Source of the DNA: Bacteroidales bacterium
GTDB taxonomy: Bacteria > Bacteroidota > Bacteroidia > Bacteroidales > UBA10428
NCBI GenBank assembly: GCA_016926235.1
Contig: JAFGOZ010000680.1
Coordinates: 1-26,170, forward strand
Length of the DNA: 26,170 nucleotides
Reading direction: 5' to 3'
The position numbers and the translations under genes were made by a program. Shown here one piece after another: positions 7,729 to 15,675 of the stretch (position 1 is its first letter; every line of letters begins with the position of its first letter). Below the pieces are notes generated by a model. That model searched no databases, was not told where the DNA came from, and saw only the letters and a list, made by a program, of their open reading frames with translations.

Positions 7729-8250
7729 TTACAGTTCTGGATCTTTTTCAGTTTTATTCAAATTAAAATCCTGGTATTGCGCCTGGCCTTCTATAGAACC
7801 TTCTAACCTGTAATATAATGAACCATCCGTATTGAAAACAAATATTATGCGTTGAGGGAAGTCCTTCATTTTATTTTCGAAAACATGCTCCCCGTTTTTA
7901 TTCACGATCATCAGGTATTTTTCAGGTTCTTCATATTCATTGTTTGGGATTATTTCCAGGATAATTTTATTGTCAACAGGTTGGATTTTAATAGAATGGT
8001 TAAAGATCGTATCAGGATCAACGACAACGATATTATTTGCTATAAACACTGAATCATTTTGTTTTTCCCAGACCTGAAACGCATAATTGCTTCCATCTTC
8101 ACTTTGCCAGGTTCCAATAATCCAGTTCATTGTCGACAGATCCAGATCTAAAGAAGAAAGTGGGGTGTTACCTGGTTCTGGTTTTGGTTTACAGGCTACA
8201 CAACATAAAAAACACAGAATAACGCATCGTATCCGTATTTTTTTGCTCAT
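7729..8250 (-). CDS. DUF6265-like lipoprotein
   Basis: Exported lipoprotein of unknown function, 173 residues. The N-terminus has Lys/Arg residues, a hydrophobic core and a lipobox LCCVAC with the modified Cys at position 20, followed by a Pro-rich linker (KPKPEPGN). The body starts with MNWIIGTWQSEDG (residues ~41-53), a W-containing VWEKQNDSV strand and a late FENKMKDFPQRIIFVF segment. This pattern matches what I recall of the DUF6265 beta-barrel-like family, which usually carries W-x-x-G-x-W near its start and HDFPQ-like residues later. It follows the siaC-like gene by 15 bases and is probably co-transcribed with it. No enzymatic residues can be assigned. Confidence 0.7.
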   Translation of the reverse strand: MSKKIRIRCVILCFLCCVACKPKPEPGNTPLSSLDLDLSTMNWIIGTWQSEDGSNYAFQVWEKQNDSVFIANNIVVVDPDTIFNHSIKIQPVDNKIILEIIPNNEYEEPEKYLMIVNKNGEHVFENKMKDFPQRIIFVFNTDGSLYYRLEGSIEGQAQYQDFNLNKTEKDPEL

Positions 8251-8265
8251 GAAGTAAAATTTATG

Positions 8266-8646
8266 CTATACAATATAGCTGATGAATTCAAATGGTACTT
8301 TCACCAAGTCTGCATAATCTTCTCCGGATTCCAGCATATCTTCATCATCCTGATCATAATGCCAGAAAATTTTTACATCATGCCCGGCTTTAAAGATCTC
8401 ATCAAATTTTTCAAGAATGGCAAACAGCATCTTAGAAGAAGCTGTATTGTAGTATTCCATCTTAAAAGTCACTTCAGTCTTTGGATTAGGACTTTTCCCA
8501 TATTCATCCAGCCATGCAATTACCGGTGAGTAAAACTCATGCACGTTCTCAGGTAATGACTGACCTGAAATTTCAAAATGCCCTTTTGCCTTATCTAAAA
8601 CAATTCGTGGGAGTTGATTTTCCCCTTCCATTACATATGGTTCCAT
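8266..8646 (-). CDS. SiaC-family regulatory phosphoprotein (DUF1987)
   Basis: A 126-residue cytoplasmic single-domain protein. The motif YYNTASSKML places a Thr at position 68 inside the N-T-x-S-S-K signature, at the same site as the phosphorylated Thr of Pseudomonas SiaC. In that system SiaB phosphorylates SiaC, the PP2C phosphatase SiaA removes the phosphate, and free SiaC activates the diguanylate cyclase SiaD. The C-terminal half is acidic (HYDQDDEDMLESGEDY). Neither a SiaB-like kinase, a SpoIIE/PP2C phosphatase nor a cyclase gene is in the window, so the partners must be elsewhere. The family assignment is firm; the output pathway is not known. Confidence 0.85.
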   Translation of the reverse strand: MEPYVMEGENQLPRIVLDKAKGHFEISGQSLPENVHEFYSPVIAWLDEYGKSPNPKTEVTFKMEYYNTASSKMLFAILEKFDEIFKAGHDVKIFWHYDQDDEDMLESGEDYADLVKVPFEFISYIV

Positions 8647-9006
8647 CTATGTAGTATTATTTTAGGTTTATCTTACTAAGTTATGCTAATTAAAATTAAA
8701 AATAAAATTTTTTTAATTGGTATACAAGATAAACTCTCAATAAAATAAACATTTATGATTTTTATTATATCTTACTTTTCTAAAAGCCATTGCACGAATA
8801 AGTATTTTTAAACAAATTAAAAATTATTTGTCAGGCCTGTCAAACGAAAGATGTGGGTAATTTTTTAAAATCAAAACTCTAATTGATCTCTATATTACAT
8901 TTCTGTAATCTTTGAACGCATTTTTATAAGCTATCTTTCGTAATATTTGTCAAATTTGTCATGAGCAATATGGCGTCTTTGGCGTTATATTATTTTGGAA
9001 AAGAAA
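8647..9006. other. Divergent regulatory region between siaC-like and TonB receptor genes
   Basis: About 360 AT-rich bases without a gene. It contains three copies of ATTTGTCA (8826-8833, 8945-8952, 8954-8961), an inverted repeat ATTACA-TTTC-TGTAAT (8894-8909) and a weak promoter candidate (8911-8939). The left ~100 bases next to the siaC-like gene show no clear -7 box. Confidence 0.5.
8911..8939 (+). promoter_or_regulatory. Candidate promoter of the TonB-receptor operon
   Basis: TTTG (8911-8914) and TATCTTTC (8932-8939; one mismatch to TAnnTTTG) are spaced by 17 bases, a little short of the usual ~19. The inverted repeat ATTACA/TGTAAT (8894-8909) abuts the -33 box and could be an operator. 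Confidence 0.3.
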
Positions 9007-11739
9007 ATGTATAGGAGAAGGCTTTTAATATTTTATTTTTTTATCCTTTTATGTTGTTCAATTAAGTCCTATTCTCAGGATTTAAATTCAATTATTATTT
9101 CGGATATTTCTTCAACTGTTTCATTGGAAGATTATCTTGATGGTGTAAGTGAACAAACTTCTATCCAATTTTTTTATAATAGGGGCATTTTTTCCGGAAT
9201 ATATGTGAATATTGAAGATAATGGAAAATTGTTGGCTGATTTTTTGGAGGCAAAGCTTGCTGAAAAAGAAATAGTATATTTCACATATCGTAGCAGGAAT
9301 GTAATATTTGTTGAGCGAAGTCAAATGTCGCTTACTGAGCAAAATGGTGTAGGAGACAAAAATGGAACGATTGGCATTACGGATATTATTGACATTGGTG
9401 ATCCAAGATATGCTGGCAAGTATAAAAGGGTAGTGCTTGAAGGTATTATACAGGATGGTAAAACCGGGGATCCCTTGCCTGGAGCTGTTTTATATGTTGA
9501 AGATCAGGATGTGGGCGTATTATCAGATCTTAATGGGAAATACCATATTGAACTTTCTGTGGGCAAACATACTCTTCGTTTTTCCTATGTTGGATTTCAG
9601 GATAAGCAACAAAATATACGTATTATTTCACCTGGATCATTGAATGTTGAGCTTTTTGAAGAATCCATGACCCTGGAGGAAGTGGTTGTAATGGCTAACA
9701 GCAATGCAAACATTAAAAGTCCTGAGTTAAGCATTATACGTTTGGATGCGAAAACACTTGATAACATTCCATTATTACTTGGTGAACCTGATTTAATGAA
9801 AACAATGACATTATTACCTGGTGTTCAATCCAGCGGCGATATGGCCTCAGGATTTAATGTACGTGGAGGCTCACTGGACCAAAACCTGATTCTCATTGAT
9901 GATGTGCCCATTTATAATTCAACACACTTATTCGGTTTATTTTCAATACTTGATACACGCTCTATAAATGGCATAGAACTATATAAAGGTGGTGCCCCGG
10001 CTCGTTTTGGGGGAAGGGCTTCTTCGGTTATGAATATTACCCTTAAGGATGGTGATATGGAAGAAGTAAAATGCAATGGTGGCATAGGCATATTTAGCAG
10101 TAAACTTACTTTGCAGGGTCCTGTTGTCAATGACAAGGCATCATTTATAATTGGTGGTCGGACTACCTATTCAGATTGGATTTTGCGTCATGTTCCAGAC
10201 GCTGATATTCGAAATAGTAAAGCAAATTTTTATGACCTGAACGCGAAATTGAATTATTCATTAAATGAAAACAATCGCATTAGTCTTTTTGCTTATGTCA
10301 GTAGAGATATTTTTAACTTGGCTGAAAAGAATGAATATCTCTACAAAAATTTGCTTGGATCGGTGAAATGGAACCATATTTTTAGCGACAAGTTAACCTC
10401 AGGTTTAACTTTTTATCTAAGTAACTATATCACAGAAGCATCAGATAAAGAAAAGGTTTCTGATGGGTATACAATTCTTTCAGGTATTATGCAAGCGGGT
10501 ACAAAATATCACTTTTTATTTAATATCAATGATATCAATTCCCTTGATTTGGGTATAGAATCAAATATTTATAAATTCCGGAGAGGTGAAAGAAAGCCAT
10601 TTTCGAGTGGGTCAAGAATCCCTTATAAATTACTTGAAGATGAGCATGCCTTTGAAATTGCAGGATATTTACAGGACAAAGTGGAATTGGGATCCAGGAT
10701 ATCAGGGTTTTTGGGTTTACGGTTTGCCAATTATTTTTTAGTAGGGCCAGGAACCATTAATACCTATGCTGAGGGAACTTTTATTGATGAATTTTCATTT
10801 ATAGGGACGCAAGAATATGATGATTTTCAGCCTATTACTTCTTACTTTGGTTTGGAGCCAAGATTTGGTATTCGTTATGCAATATCTGCTTATAATTCTC
10901 TTAAGCTTGGATATTCACGTAATTACCAGTTTTTGCATATAATTTCCAATACATCTGTCGTAACCCCTACTGATATTTGGAAATCGAGTGATCCTTATAT
11001 TCAACCTGCATTAGGAGACCAAATAGTTATTGGGTTCTTTAAAAATTCAATAGATGGAGTTTTGGAAACTTCAGTTGAAGCATATTATAAAACTATAAAC
11101 CACATGGTTGAGTACAAAAACAATGCACAACTAATCATGAATGAGAACATTGAACAGGAACTTTTAAGTAGTAAACTTACTTCGTATGGAATAGAATTGT
11201 TATTTCGTAAAAATGCCGGAAGGGCAAGTGGATGGATAAGTTATACCATAAGCCATGCATCTATGGTTTCATCAGGTGCAACTGTAGAAGACCTGGTAAA
11301 TGATGGAGGGGAATATCCATCTTATTTTGATAAGCCACATGATGTATCTATTGTTTTTAACTATGCTATTACCAAAAGACTGAATTTTGGTACGGTTTTT
11401 ACTTATAGCACCGGCAGACCGGTTACTTTGCCTGAATCACGTGTTAATATAAAGGGGAATGAAGTAGTATATTATTCTGACAGAAATGAATACCGGTTAA
11501 AAGATTACCATCGTCTTGATGTTTCACTTGTGTGGAATACAAGTATTAAGAAAAACAAGAAATACCATAGCAGCTGGTCGTTTTCGGTTTATAATCTATA
11601 TGGACGAAATAATATTTACTCTACCTTCTATAAAAAGGAAATACCAGGACCTTTGAACGATTATAAGACTTATTCATTGTATGAATTATCAATTATTGGA
11701 ATACCCATTCCTTCTATCTCATATAACTTTAATTTTTAG
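9007..11739 (+). CDS. TonB-dependent outer-membrane receptor with STN and carboxypeptidase-like regulatory domains
   Basis: Outer-membrane, energy-coupled transporter of an unknown ligand. The ATG at 9007 is chosen because it follows GGAAAAG and gives a clean signal peptide (MYRRRLLIFYFFILLCC...SYSQ); a TTG 12 bases upstream is possible. Domains in order: STN (~residues 40-102: SLEDYLDGVSEQTSIQFFYN); a carboxypeptidase-like regulatory beta-sandwich (~143-228: LEGIIQDGKTGDPLPGAVL); plug (~240-350: FNVRGGSLDQNLILIDDVPIY); and a 22-strand-type barrel ending in Phe. At ~910 residues it is shorter than typical SusC (~1000) and has no SusD next to it. A DUF4249 lipoprotein gene follows 2 bases later instead. 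No FecR or ECF sigma gene is in the window, so the STN domain need not mean signalling. Confidence 0.9.
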   Translation: MYRRRLLIFYFFILLCCSIKSYSQDLNSIIISDISSTVSLEDYLDGVSEQTSIQFFYNRGIFSGIYVNIEDNGKLLADFLEAKLAEKEIVYFTYRSRNVIFVERSQMSLTEQNGVGDKNGTIGITDIIDIGDPRYAGKYKRVVLEGIIQDGKTGDPLPGAVLYVEDQDVGVLSDLNGKYHIELSVGKHTLRFSYVGFQDKQQNIRIISPGSLNVELFEESMTLEEVVVMANSNANIKSPELSIIRLDAKTLDNIPLLLGEPDLMKTMTLLPGVQSSGDMASGFNVRGGSLDQNLILIDDVPIYNSTHLFGLFSILDTRSINGIELYKGGAPARFGGRASSVMNITLKDGDMEEVKCNGGIGIFSSKLTLQGPVVNDKASFIIGGRTTYSDWILRHVPDADIRNSKANFYDLNAKLNYSLNENNRISLFAYVSRDIFNLAEKNEYLYKNLLGSVKWNHIFSDKLTSGLTFYLSNYITEASDKEKVSDGYTILSGIMQAGTKYHFLFNINDINSLDLGIESNIYKFRRGERKPFSSGSRIPYKLLEDEHAFEIAGYLQDKVELGSRISGFLGLRFANYFLVGPGTINTYAEGTFIDEFSFIGTQEYDDFQPITSYFGLEPRFGIRYAISAYNSLKLGYSRNYQFLHIISNTSVVTPTDIWKSSDPYIQPALGDQIVIGFFKNSIDGVLETSVEAYYKTINHMVEYKNNAQLIMNENIEQELLSSKLTSYGIELLFRKNAGRASGWISYTISHASMVSSGATVEDLVNDGGEYPSYFDKPHDVSIVFNYAITKRLNFGTVFTYSTGRPVTLPESRVNIKGNEVVYYSDRNEYRLKDYHRLDVSLVWNTSIKKNKKYHSSWSFSVYNLYGRNNIYSTFYKKEIPGPLNDYKTYSLYELSIIGIPIPSISYNFNF

Positions 11740-11741
11740 AA

Positions 11742-12866
11742 ATGCACAGATTTTGGTATATAAGTATATTTATTCTCGTTATAGTCTCCTGCCAAAAAGT
11801 ATACGAGCCGGATGTTAGCGATATGCAACCTTTTCTGGTAGTTGAAGGAAGGATTAGTACCATTCCGGGATCTCATATGATCCGTTTAACCTATTCAAAA
11901 TCCTATAATGAGAGTCCATATGCTAATCCGGTATCAAATGCCAGGGTTGAAGTTATAGATGATGAGGGGAATATTTTTACTTATCATCAGTTCGGACAGG
12001 GAGGATATTATAAAACAAATTTAGAAGAATATATACATGCCAAAATTGGTCATATTTATGTTTTACGCATTACCACTTCAAATGGTGATATTTATGAATC
12101 AACCCCTCAATTAGTCGTTAAGGTTGCTCCTATTGATAGCATAACTGCTAATTACAGTGAAGATATTGTGTTGGTAGATGATGGCTATGGTGGTTACTCG
12201 GAAATTCAACAGGATGGATTTGACATAAATGTGAATATAACAGGGATACATGAGAACGAAAATTACTATATTTATGACTGGAGCCTTATAGGTCAATTCA
12301 GGGTGCTGGCAACCTACCCTATAGATTCTGGTCAACCCATACAAAATGTTTACTATGATTATCAACCATTAAGCACAAACCTTGAAAAGATAATTGCAAC
12401 AGTAAATGCAAATCAATATCTGGATAAAAAAGTGCGTGATATAAAACTTCTCTTCTTATCAAGAGATGATTTTACTACTTCAAGTACACCTTGTGTTCCA
12501 GACACATTTGATGTTGAACCAATAAGTTTTGATGGTGTAATCATGAGAATTTTTCAACACTCTCTGTCTAAAGAAGCATATGAATTTTGGCATGATGTTC
12601 AAAAACAACTGGAATCATCCGGTCAGATATTTGATCCGGTCGCTTCGCAGATTAAAGGTAATATTAAATGTGTAAGTGATTCAACTAAGATTGCATTTGG
12701 TGTATTTTATGCATCGGATGTGAGCGAATTTGTAAATTATTTGTATATCAATTCATATAATCATACGTATTCTAAATCTTTACCGGTTGATTTTCGACCG
12801 GAAGCATGGATGGATAGTTGCTTCTCAAATATTCAGCCGGATACTTGGATTATGCCTCCATTTTAA
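11742..12866 (+). CDS. DUF4249 lipoprotein
   Basis: Envelope lipoprotein of 374 residues. The signal peptide ends in the lipobox VIVSC (Cys17), followed by QKVYEPD. The next segment, FLVVEGRISTIPGSHMIRLTYSKSY around residues 31-55, and the Ala-Arg-Val-Glu-Val strand (NARVEVIDDEGN) are the hallmark start of DUF4249, a beta-rich domain. The later HSLSKEAYEFWHDVQKQLES and FDPVASQIKGNIKC segments are typical of its C-terminal half. DUF4249 genes usually sit right after a TonB receptor, as here, and are thought to work with it at the cell surface in the way SusD works with SusC; the ligand is unknown. The stop codon overlaps an ATG (TAATG) in another frame, relevant to the next gene. Confidence 0.87.
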   Translation: MHRFWYISIFILVIVSCQKVYEPDVSDMQPFLVVEGRISTIPGSHMIRLTYSKSYNESPYANPVSNARVEVIDDEGNIFTYHQFGQGGYYKTNLEEYIHAKIGHIYVLRITTSNGDIYESTPQLVVKVAPIDSITANYSEDIVLVDDGYGGYSEIQQDGFDINVNITGIHENENYYIYDWSLIGQFRVLATYPIDSGQPIQNVYYDYQPLSTNLEKIIATVNANQYLDKKVRDIKLLFLSRDDFTTSSTPCVPDTFDVEPISFDGVIMRIFQHSLSKEAYEFWHDVQKQLESSGQIFDPVASQIKGNIKCVSDSTKIAFGVFYASDVSEFVNYLYINSYNHTYSKSLPVDFRPEAWMDSCFSNIQPDTWIMPPF

Positions 12867-12888
12867 TGAAAAATTGAATAGAATTGTC

Positions 12889-14940
12889 TTGAAAAAGTAT
12901 TTATACATAGTATGTTTTTTTGTTTTGGCTTTCATAAACCAGAGAGGATCTGGTAATGGGCCTGTTGATTATAAGGAACAAGTATATCTTCATATTGACC
13001 GTGCATTTTATGTAACAGGAGAAGCCCTTTTTTATAAAGCATATTGTATAAATACAAACAGACCTGCATTACCGGTTTACAGTACAATATTATACGTGGA
13101 ATTGGTAGGGCCGGGTAATGATCATATATTGGGGCAAATTGTACGTTTGGATCAGGGAACAGCACAGTCAGGTTTTCATATTCCTGATACACTGCCTTCC
13201 GGCCAGTACTTTATTAAAGCATATACATCCTGGATGCGTAACTTTGGACCTGAGGCCTTTTTTTCGGCTTCCATTCTAATATATAATGCACATAATGGGA
13301 AGGAGCTTCTATACCCAAATAGGGCAAAAAATTCACTGGCATCAATAAAAAAATCGAAAGGATTTAACCTGTCTGTTTCAGATGTTACAGAAAATATGGT
13401 AAAACTTAGGTTAGAAGCTAGTGATACCAGCGAAGGTGAATTTCATTTAATTGGGAAATTTGGGCAGGAAGAGTTATTTCGAAGAAAGGTGATAATTAAA
13501 AACCATTTTCAGGAAATAGTGATTGATCGTATTAATTTAAAAACAGGGTTGATTCGATTTGAGCTAACTGGTGGTTATGAGGAGGTTCTTGGTATATTAT
13601 ATCTTTTTTTAAAACCACCATTAACAATTAGCCTGACTCCGGATTTGGAAAAATACTCAACAAGAGATATAATTCAGGCTAGTTTTAACCTTCCGGAGAA
13701 TGTCTCAGCATCATCAGTTTCGATTAGTATTTCGAAACTTGGAATGGGGAGTAAAATTCCAACTAAAATGCCGATAGACGAATACCTGCAGGTTTATTCT
13801 GTTTTTGGTGAGTGTTCCCGGTTTTCTGTCAATCAGGAAGCTATAGTGGTTGTTCCAAATAATTATGCTATAAACAACGAGATGAAATTGCCTGAAAAAA
13901 TTACCTTTCCAGTTGAAGAAAAAGGAATGGTGTTAACAGGAGTGGTAAAGGATAAAAATACAGGGACATTGCTTCAGGATGTTAGAGTTTTACTTGCATT
14001 TAAAGATACCATATCTCTTATACAAAATTCCCTGCCAAACAAAGATGGAAAATTTGCTTTTATTCTTGATAAATATACTGATGCATATGGATTGATCATG
14101 GTTACAAGAGACAATGAAAATATAACAAAGGAATGTTTGATTGAGACAAATGAACCATTTTATTTTAAAACCATGGATGGTAATAAAATGAGTATAGTAA
14201 CAATACATGACAGTGCATTGATAGCCTTTATGGAAGAAGAAGTACAACGTATTAATATTCAGAAATTATTTAGAAGGGAGGAAATACTCCCAGGCATGGT
14301 TAAAGAGGATATGCTTGAAAGTTCAGTATCATTTTGTAAATACCCTGATAGAGTGATTCATTTGGGGGATTACATTCCGCTTAATAGTTTTGAGGAGATA
14401 TGCAGGGAACTGGTCCCCGAAGTGAAATATGTGAAGAGAAAGTCATCTTATAAACTTATTATGCAGAATTTAGCAACAGGTATTAAACACTCTGAACCAC
14501 TTGTATTAGTGAATGGAATTCCCATTTATACCATCGAAAGACTTCATTTTTTGAACTCAGGGTTAATAGAAAAAATTGAAATTCAGGATCACGATCGCGT
14601 TGTGGGTAATTTATATTACAAAGGACTTATTTCTATTACCCTCAAAGATGATAAAGATTTGATTAGAATACTCGGTGATGAATATGGTTCTATGCGTATT
14701 TTTGAGCATATTTCAGCACCTGTGCAGTTTAATTATATTATGCTTGACGAAGAAAGAAAACCCGACTTCCGAAATCAGCTTTATTGGAATGCAACATTGG
14801 TACCTGAAGCTGACAATCGTTATTCCTTTGAATTTTATACGTCGGATGAGGAAGGAATTTATAATATATGTATTGAAGGATTGTATGAAGATGGGACTCC
14901 TTTTAGTGTTTTAAAACCAATAACCATAAAGGCAAAATAA
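12889..14940 (+). CDS. Exported MG2-like protein with barrel-less TonB plug-like segment
   Basis: A 683-residue periplasmic or surface protein. No in-frame ATG exists near the front. The TTG at 12889 gives a good signal peptide (MKKYLYIVCFFVLAFINQ); TTG 12874 is an alternative, and the ATG at 12866 is one base out of frame. The order of parts: an MG2-like strand set (YLHIDRAFYVTGEALFYKAY, ~30-50, as in alpha-2-macroglobulin-like proteins); beta-sandwich repeats; a carboxypeptidase-like regulatory domain (~345-420); a plug-like segment (~539-587: PLVLVNGIPIY, then LIEKIEIQ and YKGLISITLK); and a C-terminal beta domain (LYWNATLVPE...EFYTSDEEGIYNI). There is no barrel, so it cannot be a receptor itself. 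It lies in the receptor/DUF4249 operon and may assist or dock onto that receptor. Function is not established. Confidence 0.7.
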   Translation: MKKYLYIVCFFVLAFINQRGSGNGPVDYKEQVYLHIDRAFYVTGEALFYKAYCINTNRPALPVYSTILYVELVGPGNDHILGQIVRLDQGTAQSGFHIPDTLPSGQYFIKAYTSWMRNFGPEAFFSASILIYNAHNGKELLYPNRAKNSLASIKKSKGFNLSVSDVTENMVKLRLEASDTSEGEFHLIGKFGQEELFRRKVIIKNHFQEIVIDRINLKTGLIRFELTGGYEEVLGILYLFLKPPLTISLTPDLEKYSTRDIIQASFNLPENVSASSVSISISKLGMGSKIPTKMPIDEYLQVYSVFGECSRFSVNQEAIVVVPNNYAINNEMKLPEKITFPVEEKGMVLTGVVKDKNTGTLLQDVRVLLAFKDTISLIQNSLPNKDGKFAFILDKYTDAYGLIMVTRDNENITKECLIETNEPFYFKTMDGNKMSIVTIHDSALIAFMEEEVQRINIQKLFRREEILPGMVKEDMLESSVSFCKYPDRVIHLGDYIPLNSFEEICRELVPEVKYVKRKSSYKLIMQNLATGIKHSEPLVLVNGIPIYTIERLHFLNSGLIEKIEIQDHDRVVGNLYYKGLISITLKDDKDLIRILGDEYGSMRIFEHISAPVQFNYIMLDEERKPDFRNQLYWNATLVPEADNRYSFEFYTSDEEGIYNICIEGLYEDGTPFSVLKPITIKAK

Positions 14941-14942
14941 CT

Positions 14943-15656
14943 ATGAGGATAAGTAATAACTACATAACAGGCATAGTTTTTCTTCAATTGTCACTAAATC
15001 TTTTTGGGCAGGGTTTACCATTGTCGGGTGAGATGTACCCGGAATTAAATTATTATGGACTGAGCGGAGATGTATTTTACAATGATTACCTGAATGTAAA
15101 AGGAAGTGCATTTTTATATAATGACTGGCAAAAAGGAGATCTTATTTTAAAAAACGGTGATGTTTTGACCAACATAAACCTGAAATTTGATCTCTATGCT
15201 AACAATCTCATAGTTTACCATGATCTTTTGCATTATCAGGTATTGTTGGATGAAGGAAACGTGAAAGGTTTTACTTTAAGATCCGCTTCCGGAGAAAAGT
15301 ATTTTATTGCACGGGAAAATAAAGGAATAAAAACAAAATATGAGACCACAGATGATATAATCATGCAGGTACTGGCAGAAGGGGAGGTATCGCTTTACAA
15401 ACTGGAGTACAGAAAAATGCAAAAACAGTCTAAAAGCAATGAAAAAACAACCGCTGAATTTTTAAACAGGAAGGAATATCATTTTTTTATCAAGGGACAA
15501 GATTATAATGTAAAATGGAAAAAGAAACTTTTATTGGGTTACTATAGCGATTACAAATCAGATATAAATTTCTATGTTCGGCATCATCATTTAAGACTCA
15601 GGAAGGAAAATGATCTGGTAGAATTAGTGCAATATTTAAATTCATTGGTAAAGTAG
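14943..15656 (+). CDS. Secreted protein of unknown function, last gene of the TonB-receptor operon
   Basis: A 237-residue protein with an N-terminal signal peptide (YITGIVFLQLSLNLFGQ) and no lipobox. It starts 2 bases after the previous stop, so it belongs to the same operon. The body shows GSAFLYNDWQKGDLILKNGD (~58-77) then INLKFDLYANNLIV, a pattern seen in many uncharacterised Bacteroidota envelope proteins (short beta-strands around an NG/DG turn). A central E-R-K-rich helix (~155-175) and a highly basic tail follow, with RHHHLRLRKEND and a final LVQYLNSLVK helix. I cannot name a family or function. It ends 19 bases from the convergent CotH gene, with no obvious terminator between. Confidence 0.65.
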   Translation: MRISNNYITGIVFLQLSLNLFGQGLPLSGEMYPELNYYGLSGDVFYNDYLNVKGSAFLYNDWQKGDLILKNGDVLTNINLKFDLYANNLIVYHDLLHYQVLLDEGNVKGFTLRSASGEKYFIARENKGIKTKYETTDDIIMQVLAEGEVSLYKLEYRKMQKQSKSNEKTTAEFLNRKEYHFFIKGQDYNVKWKKKLLLGYYSDYKSDINFYVRHHHLRLRKENDLVELVQYLNSLVK

Positions 15657-15675
15657 CATTAAAAAGCATATTCAA

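Noticed and set aside
8995..11739. Fec-type signalling system (sigma factor/FecR/receptor)
   Set aside because: The receptor has an STN domain, but no FecR or ECF sigma gene is present in the window.
12787..12888. Extension of the MG2/plug-like frame back to an ATG at 12787
   Set aside because: It would overlap DUF4249 by 80 bases and hide a clean signal peptide that begins at 12874-12889.
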